This document shows positions 25,974-33,172 of a DNA stretch of 64,000 nt, piece by piece. This stretch comes from Io17-Chloro-G2 sp965226825. GTDB lineage: Bacteria; Chloroflexota; Dehalococcoidia; Lucifugimonadales; UBA3495. The position numbers and the translations under genes were made by a program. The stretch spans positions 248,001 to 312,000 of the forward strand of contig CBDDED010000003.1 of the NCBI GenBank assembly GCA_965226825.1, written 5' to 3'. The notes under the pieces are model-generated. The model was given only the letters and a program-made list of their open reading frames with translations, did not search any database and was not told the DNA's origin. Every line of letters starts with the position of its first letter. Position 1 is the stretch's first letter.

Positions 25974-26333
25974 TTGCCCAGGCTAATCAGCTTTGATATT
26001 GACGGGACCATGGAGTTTGGTGAGCCTCCCGGCGCCATAACCCTGGAAATGGTCCGGAAGGCCCGTAGCCTGGGCTATCTGATCGGCAGTTGTTCCGACC
26101 GGACCATCGGCAATCAGCAGCGCCTATGGGAGGAGCATCAAATTCCGGTGGACTTCACGGTGTTGAAGCACCGCCTGAACGACGTCAAAGCCCAGTTCCA
26201 GGCGGACGAGTACTACCACATCGGGGATTCGGAGTTGGATGAGTTCTACTCGGGAATTTCCGGGTTCCAGTACCTGCCTGCCGATGCTTCCGCGCCCCGG
26301 TATAGATGCCTCGGTATAGATGCCTCGGTATAG
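25974..26333 (+). CDS. HAD-superfamily protein, C-terminus running into the minisatellite
   Basis: A 119-residue HAD-like protein from a TTG start with a GGAGG site. Motif I is ISFDIDGTM; KARSLGYLIGSCSDRT lies at the motif II position and HIGDSELDEFY at the motif IV acidic site. It follows the DUF35 gene by 12 bp and is probably in the same operon. After YLPADASAPR the frame enters the 14-bp repeat array at 26298. Its last dozen residues are repeat-encoded, ending at a TAG inside the repeat. The natural C-terminus has probably been replaced by the repeat expansion, though the lost part may be short. Confidence 0.7.
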   Translation: MPRLISFDIDGTMEFGEPPGAITLEMVRKARSLGYLIGSCSDRTIGNQQRLWEEHQIPVDFTVLKHRLNDVKAQFQADEYYHIGDSELDEFYSGISGFQYLPADASAPRYRCLGIDASV

Positions 26334-26965
26334 ATGCCTCGGTATAGATGCCTCGGTATAGATGCCTCGGTATAGATGCCTCGGTATAGATGCCTCGGTA
26401 TAGATGCCTCGGTATAGATGCCTCGGTATAGATGCCTCGGTATAGATGCCTCGGTATAGATGCCTCGGTATAGATGCCTCGGTATAGATGCCTCGGTATA
26501 GATGCCTCGGTATAGATGCCTCGGTATAGATGCCTCGGTATAGATGCCTCGGTATAGATGCCTCGGTATAGATGCCTCGGTATAGATGCCTCGGTATAGA
26601 TGCCTCGGTATAGATGCCTCGGTATAGATGCCTCGGTATAGATGCCTCGGTATAGATGCCTCGGTATAGATGCCTCGGTATAGATGCCTCGGTATAGATG
26701 CCTCGGTATAGATGCCTCGGTATAGATGCCTCGGTATAGATGCCTCGGTATAGATGCCTCGGTATAGATGCCTCGGTATAGATGCCTCGGTATAGATGCC
26801 TCGGTATAGATGCCCGGTATAGATGCCTCGGTATAGATGCCTCGGTATAGATGCCTCGGTATAGATGCCTCGGTATAGATGCCTCGGTATAGATGCCTCG
26901 GTATAGATGCCTCGGTATAGATGCCTCGGTATAGATGCCTCGGTATAGATGCCTCGGTATAGATG
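26298..26965. repeat. 14-bp tandem minisatellite, about 48 units
   Basis: The unit CGGTATAGATGCCT is repeated without a substitution: 36 full copies from 26298, one 13-bp copy at 26802-26814 lacking the final T, 10 more full copies from 26815, and an 11-bp partial copy ending at 26965. The total is 668 bp. The unit has no stop codon on the minus strand in any frame, which creates a spurious 289-residue ORF (26124-26993). The unit is not a palindrome and there are no spacers, so this is not a CRISPR array. Confidence 0.95.
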
Positions 26966-27005
26966 GTATGAACCCAGCCCGGCTTGGCGCCAATCCCGGA
27001 GGCGG

Positions 27006-27923
27006 CTACTGAACCTCGACCGGCGGAGGATACTGCCGGCCGTCGTCAGCGAAGATGGCCCCCTCGACGGCGTGGATCGCCACTTCGATTTGCTGATCGT
27101 CGGGGTCCCGGGTGGTCAGCCGCTGCAGCAGCAAGCCTGGAATCGCCACCGCCCGGCCGATTATTCCCTGTTGATGCGCTCCGGCAAACCGGATCACCTC
27201 ATAGCTGATGCCGGCCACCACCGGGATCAACGCTATGCGGGAGATAATCCTCATTTCCAATGAAGGCCTTGGGTAGAGAGCAAATACCAGTATCGACACC
27301 AGCAGGACAGTCAATAGAAAGGCCGTGCCGCACCTTGGATGCGGCGTTCGGAACTTCCTCACGTTTTCAATGTTCAGCGTTAGGCCGGCTTCGTAGGCGT
27401 GCACGGCCATATGTTCGGCGCCGTGGTAGGCGAAAACTCGCTTGATGTCTCCCAACCGGCCGATCGCCCAAACGTAGACCACCAGGAAAATGAGCCGGAT
27501 CCCACCCTCGACCAAGTTACTGAGTTGGTCCGATGGAATCATTGGGTCCAACCACCCCACGATAAACAGCGGCCCCAGGAAAAACACCCCGATGCCCAAC
27601 GCCAGTGACACGGCAAGTGTTACGCCCAGGTACCACCCGGACATTTCTTTTTCCGGTTCCCCTTCGATGTCCGACGCTGCCATGGTGGCCGACTTGTTGA
27701 GCGCCTTCATGCCCAGCAACAGGGTTTCAACAAGCAATACCACGCCGCGCACTAAGGGAAACCGTCGAACCGCGCCGGTATAAAGGGTGTTCAGCCGTTC
27801 GGAATAGTGGGTGATGCTGCCGTCTTGGCGCCTGACGGCAAGAGAAAGGTGCTCCCGGCCCCGGATCATCACGCCTTCGATTACAGCCTGCCCGCCATAA
27901 TTGAATTTGGGTTGAGTCGACAA
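27006..27923 (-). CDS. DUF1385 integral membrane protein
   Basis: A 305-residue membrane protein of the DUF1385 family. The opening YGGQAVIEGVMIRGREH is the family signature. It is followed by transmembrane segments at about 65-80, 105-130, 150-170, 215-235 and 240-260, and by FAYHGAEHMAVHAYE and TPHPRCGTAFLL, the conserved His- and Cys-containing loops. Function is unknown; a metal-dependent membrane role has been speculated. In many bacteria this gene follows rpmE, as it does here (266 bp downstream of rpmE on the same strand). The start codon appears to be TTG at 27923. Confidence 0.85.
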   Translation of the reverse strand: MSTQPKFNYGGQAVIEGVMIRGREHLSLAVRRQDGSITHYSERLNTLYTGAVRRFPLVRGVVLLVETLLLGMKALNKSATMAASDIEGEPEKEMSGWYLGVTLAVSLALGIGVFFLGPLFIVGWLDPMIPSDQLSNLVEGGIRLIFLVVYVWAIGRLGDIKRVFAYHGAEHMAVHAYEAGLTLNIENVRKFRTPHPRCGTAFLLTVLLVSILVFALYPRPSLEMRIISRIALIPVVAGISYEVIRFAGAHQQGIIGRAVAIPGLLLQRLTTRDPDDQQIEVAIHAVEGAIFADDGRQYPPPVEVQ

Positions 27924-28189
27924 CGCTGGCGTTACAACCTTGTGGGAATTGCGGTGGTGGAGATTACGGCGCCGTCAGCCGACGCGACATGGCCGGGTAT
28001 CACGCCGGTAGAAAACGGGAGTGACCTTCCCAGCGCGGGGAGCCGGGTCTGGCTCCAGTCGGGGCAGGGTTCTTTTAGTCCGAGCACCGAAGTGGGAGGA
28101 CAGCAAAGAATTTGGAATGTTACCAAGCAACACCAAAAGACGCCGGATGTTCCGGCTCCTCGACCGCCAGCCCTGCCGTGGTGTGAAAG

Positions 28190-28390
28190 CTAGGTAAGAT
28201 TGTAGCGACGACGCAGCCGCTCAATGCGGCCTTGGGTGTCAACAATGCGCTGCTCGCCGGTGTAGAAGGGGTGGCATTTGCTGCACACCTCTACACGTAC
28301 TGCAGGCTTGGTGCCGCCGGTTTCAAAAACGTTGCCACAGGAACAGGTTACCGTGGAGCGAAAAAATTTGGGATGTATGTCTGCTTTCAT
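28190..28390 (-). CDS. rpmE: 50S ribosomal protein L31
   Basis: A 66-residue ribosomal protein starting MKADIHPKFFRSTVTCSCGN. It has the zinc-binding cysteines CSCGN and VCSKCHPFYTG and the basic tail, so it is the zinc-containing (C+) form. It sits in the large subunit near the central protuberance. It is third in an L21-L27-L31 unit reading leftward, 18 bp after rpmA. The conserved cysteines make it a reserve of zinc in other bacteria. Confidence 0.97.
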   Translation of the reverse strand: MKADIHPKFFRSTVTCSCGNVFETGGTKPAVRVEVCSKCHPFYTGEQRIVDTQGRIERLRRRYNLT

Positions 28391-28408
28391 GTTACTGCTT
28401 AAGGCCGC

Positions 28409-28672
28409 CTAGACCGTCTCAGCCGGGTACACGCTGACGCGACGCCGACCCTTGGCTGCCCATTCAAATTTGACCTGACCTTCGATCTTGGAATAAATGG
28501 TGTGGTCTCGGCCCAAGCCGACGTTGGTTCCCGGTCGGATCTTGGTTCCACGTTGGCGCACTATGATGCACCCTCCGGTTACCCGTTCGCCGCCGTACCG
28601 CTTTACCCCCAGCATTTTGGGGTTGCTGTCTCGGCCGTTGCTGGTGCTGCCTCCGGCTTTCTTATGGGCCAT
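28409..28672 (-). CDS. rpmA: 50S ribosomal protein L27
   Basis: An 87-residue L27: MAHKKAGGSTSNGRDSNPKM is the standard N-terminus that reaches the peptidyl-transferase centre. GGCIIVRQRGTKIRPGTNVG is the conserved core. No extra N-terminal leader of the Firmicutes cleaved type is present. Located 78 bp after rplU and 18 bp before rpmE. Confidence 0.97.
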   Translation of the reverse strand: MAHKKAGGSTSNGRDSNPKMLGVKRYGGERVTGGCIIVRQRGTKIRPGTNVGLGRDHTIYSKIEGQVKFEWAAKGRRRVSVYPAETV

Positions 28673-28750
28673 TAAGCGGCGCCTCCTTAGTACTCGATCC
28701 TCAGCCTCGTGGGTGCGCGCCTGGGGTCGGGCGCTCTTGCCGCGGGCCGG

Positions 28751-29068
28751 TTATCCTACCTGGATTTCTTGAACCTGTAGCCTGGTGTAGGCTTGGCGAT
28801 GGCCTCTCATGCGCCGGTAACGGGTTTTCGCCTTGTATTTGAAGACGATCACCTTCTTGTCCCGGTAGTGGGATTTTACCTCGGCCAGCACCTTGGCGCC
28901 CTCTATGTAGGGAGCGCCCACCTTGGTGTCTCCCCCATCGGAAACCACCAGGACCTCGGGAAACTCGGCCACTGAGCCTACCGCTACCGGAAGTTTTTCC
29001 ACATCCAGAGTATCACCGGGCTTGACCCGGTACTGTTTGCCACCTGTTTTGAAAACTGCGTAATCCAT
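28751..29068 (-). CDS. rplU: 50S ribosomal protein L21
   Basis: A 105-residue L21: MDYAVFKTGGKQYRVKPGDT at the N-terminus, then YRDKKVIVFKYKAKTRYRRM with GHRQAYT near the C-terminus. The ATG at 29068 has a GGAGAG ribosome-binding site about 5 bp upstream. The TTG one codon earlier is less well placed. It is first in the rplU-rpmA-rpmE transcription unit, behind the promoter at 29086-29114. Confidence 0.96.
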   Translation of the reverse strand: MDYAVFKTGGKQYRVKPGDTLDVEKLPVAVGSVAEFPEVLVVSDGGDTKVGAPYIEGAKVLAEVKSHYRDKKVIVFKYKAKTRYRRMRGHRQAYTRLQVQEIQVG

Positions 29069-29085
29069 CAACTCTCCGACCTGAT

Positions 29086-29114
29086 ATGCTAAATCAGCGC
29101 GTCACGGGTGTCAA
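29086..29114 (-). promoter_or_regulatory. Promoter of rplU-rpmA-rpmE
   Basis: On the minus strand, a perfect -35 box TTGACA (29114-29109) is followed after exactly 17 bp by TAGCAT (29091-29086), a four-of-six -10 box. The leader to the rplU start would be only about 12 nt. Seen in sequence; strength inferred. Confidence 0.6.
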
Positions 29115-29263
29115 GGCAGCCCTAAGCGGAGTAACTGTTCAGGGTCAAGGGGACGCCCTCACCCCAGCCCTCTCCCAGGGGGAGAACTTCGATTGTCATC
29201 AAATCATCCCGTCACTGTTGCCGAGGCGGGAATCCAGCGCTCCATTTGTTACCTACTCCCGCT

Positions 29264-29421
29264 CCCGTCATCCTCGCCGCAGCGGGGATCCAGAGCCCTT
29301 TTTGTCATCCACACAGTTGGAGAATGGAGTTCCTGCCCCGGTTCCAGCCGAGTCATTGTTGCCCTAACCGTGTTGGCGCAGTGTCAGGGCTCTGGATCCC
29401 CGCTGCGGCGAGGATGACGGG
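29264..29421. repeat. 36-bp perfect inverted repeat pair (REP-like family)
   Basis: CCCGTCATCCTCGCCGCAGC at the start of 29264-29299 is repeated exactly in inverted orientation, over all 36 bp, at 29386-29421. Each arm itself contains a small CCGC/GCGG palindrome, like the widespread 'GTCATTC-CGC-GCGGGAATCCAG' REP sequences. Related copies lie at about 48965-49010, 62701-62733 and 62821-62856. Confidence 0.8.
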
Positions 29422-29438
29422 GTACAGGGGCTTTTCCT

Positions 29439-29779
29439 GAAAATGGCATTGTTTGCCCAGGGAAAATCGGGTTTTTGCAGGCTTTTGCACAAATCACGCC
29501 ATTTTCCACTGATTGTTTGTAGCTAGTGGCATCGTCCCAGATACGAATTTTTGTAAACAGTGCCATTTGTTGCCATTTGATGCCATTTAGTTCCGGTTGC
29601 CGGACCGTTGGTCAGGGCCGGGGCTTGCTCCGAAAATGGCATTGTTTGCCCAGGGAAAATCGGGTTTTTGCAGGCTTTTGCATAAATCACGCCATTTTTC
29701 ACTCATTTTTTGTAGCTAGTGGCATCGTCCCGGGCACGATTTTTTGTAAACAGTGTCATTTGTTGCCATTTAGTTCCGG
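29439..29779. repeat. Tandem pair of about 150-bp AT-rich repeats
   Basis: Unit A (29439-29596) and unit B (29632-29779) are more than 90 percent alike by eye. Both begin gaaaatggcattgtttgccc and end gccatttagttccgg. Unit A carries one extra 10-bp 'gccatttgat' step near its end. Both are AT-rich against a GC-rich background and contain repeated 'gccattt' words. No protein-coding signal is convincing, although the minus strand of unit A is open for 60 codons. Confidence 0.85.
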
Positions 29780-30271
29780 CGGAGTCCGGGAGATGGCTGT
29801 CTGCGCCAACACTCCATGGCCAGGCGGCTGATGGTCAGGCATCATGGTAGATAAGGGCCGCGCGGGTTGGCAAGGGGCGGATGTCAGGCAAGGCATTTTT
29901 CGGGCTGTCCGAGCAGTTGAGGGGAGCAATAGTTCAGGTTTGTTAGGCGTGACGAAAGACGGCCCTCCCCTGAGGTGTTCACCCATCGACTCTGAAGAGA
30001 TACTAGGCGGACCTTGAACTATCACGCTCCAAAATGCGAGCACTCGCCGAAGCCGAGTACATCAAAGATGTGGCGTCGCGGCATTCCTCCAACCCCCGGT
30101 CTTTCGCGACTCAACGTGAATCCAGAGCCCCTCATCACATCCAATCAGGTCGGGTGCTCTGGGAATGCTGCGGGTGTGACCGGTCCGCTCGGGTGTGCCG
30201 AACCGCGTCCGGGACACCCCCACCAAGTCTAACGACAGAATGGATTCCGAATTCCCGCCGCGCCCGTTGCC

Positions 30272-30304
30272 AGCACTTCCCTGGAATCCTACCAGGGAAG
30301 TGCT
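30272..30304. promoter_or_regulatory. Perfect 13-bp palindrome upstream of fakA (operator or hairpin)
   Basis: AGCACTTCCCTGG and its exact complement flank a 7-bp spacer (aatccta). The palindrome occupies the -35 position relative to the TATAAT at 30310-30315. It could be a repressor operator. It could also be an RNA hairpin, but it lacks a following T-run, so a terminator is less likely. Confidence 0.6.
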
Positions 30305-30309
30305 TGTTG

Positions 30310-30315
30310 TATAAT
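30310..30315 (+). promoter_or_regulatory. -10 box of the fakA promoter
   Basis: A perfect TATAAT 45 bp before the fakA start. No good -35 hexamer lies at the right distance; the palindrome at 30272-30304 occupies that place, which suggests control by a bound protein. Confidence 0.5.
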
Positions 30316-30359
30316 TGCTCAGATTTCAGGCGGCCTGCCACCGGGAGATTGGTCACCCA

Positions 30360-32024
30360 ATGGCCTACCCTCAAAACGCTGTTATCGGCGGACGGGAACT
30401 CAGGGACGCCTTTTCCGCCGCCTGCGAATGCTTGGACCAGCACCGGGACGCGTTGAACGCGTTGAATGTGTTTCCCGTGCCCGACGGAGACACCGGCACC
30501 AACATGCTTCTCACCCTGCGTGCCGCGGTAGAAAATGTTCCGGGGTCGCCGGACGGCGAAGACGCCGCTGTCTCCGGGATTGCTACCCAAGTGGCCGACG
30601 GGGCATTCTGGGGAGCCAGGGGGAACAGCGGCGTAATTTTGTCCCAATTCCTGGCCGGGTTTTGCGATGCTCTCAAGACCGTTGAGGTGTGCACCTCCGC
30701 GGACTTGGCCCGCGCGTTCCAAATGGGCGCACAATCAGCCTACCAGGCGGTGGGGAATCCCGTCGAAGGGACCATGCTGACCGTGTTGGGTGCGGTGTTT
30801 CCATCGATTGAAAGGCTTGCCCAACAAGAAGACGCTACCCCCGTGGGTTTGTGGGAAGTTGGATTCAACGCCGCTCTGGCCGCCCTGGAGTCCACCCCGG
30901 AATTGCTGCCGGTCCTCAAAGAGGTGGGTGTAGTCGATGCCGGCGGCCTGGGCATCGTGGTGATTCTGGGCGGGGCCCTGGATCAATTGACCGGTGCGGA
31001 CCGGCTGGACTCTCTGGTGGAACGGTTCGAGTCGGCGGCGCCCGCGCCCCAAGCCCTGGCCGGCCTGCAACAAAGCGGCGGCCCGGAAGGCGGCGACCAT
31101 GCCGCTTGGGGGCATTGTATTCAGTTCCTGATTCAGGGAGAGGGTTTGGACCCCGAGGCGATCCGGCAACGGTACGCCGCCATGGAATCCCTTTCCGCAG
31201 TGGTTGCCGGCAACGAAAGCGTCGTCAGGCTTCACGTCCACGCCGCCGATCCGGAACCTATTTTGGCTTATGGCCGGTCCCTGGGAGAACTGCACCGGAT
31301 TTCCATTGAGGACATGGACCAGCAAAACTCGGATTTTATCCGGGACGCCGGGGCCAGGACTGCCGAGCCGCCGGAGATTGCCATCGTGGCGGTGGCCAGC
31401 GGGGACGGCCTCGACGGGTTGTTCCGCGACATCGGTTGTTCTGCGGTGGTCAGCGGCGGACAAACCATGAATCCCAGCGTCCAGCAATTGCTGGATTCGG
31501 CGGACGACACCCGGGCCAACTCGGTCATTGTGCTGCCCAACAACGGCAACATTGTTTCCGCCGCGCAGCAGGCGGCAAGTCGCGATCCCCGGCTGCACGT
31601 CGTTCCGTCCCGCTCGATTCCTCAGGGCATAGCCGCTCTGTTGGCGTTCAACTCGACCAACTCCCTGGAGGACAATCTGGACGCCATGGGCCGGGCCATT
31701 GGGGAGGTCACCTCGTTGGAAGTCACTACCGCGGTGAGAGACACCACCGTCAACGGGCTTGCGGTGCGCCAAGGGCAATGCCTAGCCTTGACCGACGGTG
31801 AAATAATGGCGGCCGGCGACTCGCCAGAAAACGCATTGCTCGGAGCGCTACGCCAAATCGGCCTGGATTCCGGCTCGCTGTTTACGCTATACCTGGGACA
31901 GCAGGCCAACCGACCAAAAGCAGAACAAATGGCGGCCCAACTGGAACAAGAAACCCCGGAAATCCAGGTGGACCTGATCTACGGAGGCCAGCCCCACTAC
32001 CACTACCTGGCATCGGTGGAGTAA
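30360..32024 (+). CDS. fakA: Fatty acid kinase subunit FakA / DAK2-domain protein
   Basis: A 554-residue protein of the DhaL-like YloV/FakA family, matching the usual length of about 550. PVPDGDTGTNMLLTL at about 40-54 is the nucleotide and Mg site of the DAK2 kinase domain. WGARGNSGVILSQFL and VDAGGLG are also diagnostic. The C-terminal half (VVSGGQTMNPSVQQLLD, VLPNNGN) is the FakB-interacting EDD-like domain. FakA phosphorylates fatty acids held by a FakB (DegV) protein, giving acyl-phosphate for phospholipid synthesis. The ATG at 30360 is preferred over one at 30315, which overlaps the TATAAT box. The degV gene follows in the same direction. Confidence 0.9.
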   Translation: MAYPQNAVIGGRELRDAFSAACECLDQHRDALNALNVFPVPDGDTGTNMLLTLRAAVENVPGSPDGEDAAVSGIATQVADGAFWGARGNSGVILSQFLAGFCDALKTVEVCTSADLARAFQMGAQSAYQAVGNPVEGTMLTVLGAVFPSIERLAQQEDATPVGLWEVGFNAALAALESTPELLPVLKEVGVVDAGGLGIVVILGGALDQLTGADRLDSLVERFESAAPAPQALAGLQQSGGPEGGDHAAWGHCIQFLIQGEGLDPEAIRQRYAAMESLSAVVAGNESVVRLHVHAADPEPILAYGRSLGELHRISIEDMDQQNSDFIRDAGARTAEPPEIAIVAVASGDGLDGLFRDIGCSAVVSGGQTMNPSVQQLLDSADDTRANSVIVLPNNGNIVSAAQQAASRDPRLHVVPSRSIPQGIAALLAFNSTNSLEDNLDAMGRAIGEVTSLEVTTAVRDTTVNGLAVRQGQCLALTDGEIMAAGDSPENALLGALRQIGLDSGSLFTLYLGQQANRPKAEQMAAQLEQETPEIQVDLIYGGQPHYHYLASVE

Positions 32025-32147
32025 CGTCGGTGCATCGAGAGGCAGTCGCCCTGTCCGTCCCGTACAATGTCCGGCGACGGAGGATCCAAGGAACGACCCG
32101 GCAAAAATGTACGCCCCGGCAATGTACGCCCCGGCAAGGTAGAAATT

Positions 32148-33008
32148 ATGGCATTGCGAATCGTCACCGATAGCGCGTCCGACTTTCCCGCCGACTTGTT
32201 CCAGAAGTGGAACGTCACCGTGGTTCCCGCTTATGTGATTGTGGACGACGTCAGCTACCTGGACGGCATCGACATATCCGGCGATGAATTTTATCGTCGG
32301 CTGACCGCAGCAGCCCGACTGCCAACCACCTCGCAGCCCACCGCCGCTGATTTCGAAGCGGTGTACCGGGACCTGTTGGAGCAGGGCCACCAGATCCTCT
32401 CAATTCACGTCTCGGCTAAGTTGAGCGGAACGCTGAATTCCGCCCAGCAAGCCAAAGCCGCACTGGGGGACGATGCTCCGATAGAGATAGTCGACTCCCA
32501 ATTGGCCTCGCTGCCCATGGGGTTAGCAGTGCTGGACGCCGCCCAATTGGCGGAAAGTCAGGAAACCCTGACCGGACTGGCCGACGCGGTTCGCAGCCGC
32601 CTGGACAACCACCAGGCATATTTCGTTCTGGACACTTTGGAGTATCTGGCAAAGGGAGGCCGCGTCGGAAAGGCCGCCGCTTTTCTTGGCTCCATTCTCA
32701 GCGTCAAGCCCATTCTGACCCTGCAGGACGGCGAAGTTCACCCGGTGGAGCGTCCCCGGACTATGGCCAAGGCCTTGCCCCGCTTGATTGAGCTGGTGTC
32801 CCGGAACGCGCCCCTGGAACGGATAGCAGTCATCTACAGCACTGACCTCCAGGCAGCACAACGGCTGCAGAATGATCTGACGGACCTGGCGGGTGATGAG
32901 GATATAGCCGTTGCGAGGTTCAGCCCGGCTCTGGGCGTCTACGTGGGGCCCAACGCCCTGGGGATCGCTTTCACCCGGTCAACTCCGAACGGCAACTCTG
33001 GAGGATGA
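32148..33008 (+). CDS. DegV family fatty-acid-binding protein (FakB-like)
   Basis: A 286-residue DegV-fold protein: LRIVTDSASDFP at the N-terminus, a DISGDEFYRRL helix, LPTTSQPTAADF, HVSAKLSGTLNSAQQA in the fatty-acid pocket region, and LEYLAKGGRVGKAAAFLG, then LSVKPILTLQDGEV. These proteins bind a fatty acid and present its carboxylate to FakA, encoded just upstream. An in-frame ATG at 32067 would add 27 residues encoded by a short repeat (aatgtacgccccggc twice, 32105-32135). ATG 32148 with AAGGTAG upstream is the natural start. Confidence 0.88.
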   Translation: MALRIVTDSASDFPADLFQKWNVTVVPAYVIVDDVSYLDGIDISGDEFYRRLTAAARLPTTSQPTAADFEAVYRDLLEQGHQILSIHVSAKLSGTLNSAQQAKAALGDDAPIEIVDSQLASLPMGLAVLDAAQLAESQETLTGLADAVRSRLDNHQAYFVLDTLEYLAKGGRVGKAAAFLGSILSVKPILTLQDGEVHPVERPRTMAKALPRLIELVSRNAPLERIAVIYSTDLQAAQRLQNDLTDLAGDEDIAVARFSPALGVYVGPNALGIAFTRSTPNGNSGG

Positions 33009-33172
33009 CCCCGGCCTGATGAGACGCCCCAGGACTGCCTGCGTCGGTTTCATGACCCCAGGGTCTTGACCTACGACTGGCTGCATTCCATGCTGGACCG
33101 AGCAGGACGAACTCAGTTGACCCCCGTAGTCTTAAACCGCCTTTTTCACCACCCGAACTACGCTGGTAGGCG

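Larger units (their letters stand above)
29115..30271. other. Noncoding repeat-rich region
   Basis: About 1.2 kb without a supportable gene between divergent rplU and fakA. It contains a 36-bp inverted repeat pair (29264-29421), a diverged copy of the same repeat near 29210-29240, a tandem pair of about 150 bp (29439-29779), and further degenerate 'gaatccagagccc' copies near 30115-30135. ORFs here are repeat artefacts. Confidence 0.65.

Noticed and set aside
26298..26965. CRISPR array
   Set aside because: The units are contiguous and identical with no spacers, and no cas gene is present.
26124..26993. 289-residue minus-strand ORF with a perfect 14-residue repeat
   Set aside because: It arises because the 14-bp unit has no stop codon in any minus frame; it begins and ends in unrelated sequence and has no start signal.
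29384..29566. 60-residue minus-strand ORF in the AT-rich repeat
   Set aside because: Its second half lies in the REP-like repeat; the copy in unit B is not open in the same way, so coding is unlikely.
30272..30304. Intrinsic terminator
   Set aside because: The stem is perfect, but no T-run follows on either strand and a TATAAT box lies directly beside it, so an operator is more likely.
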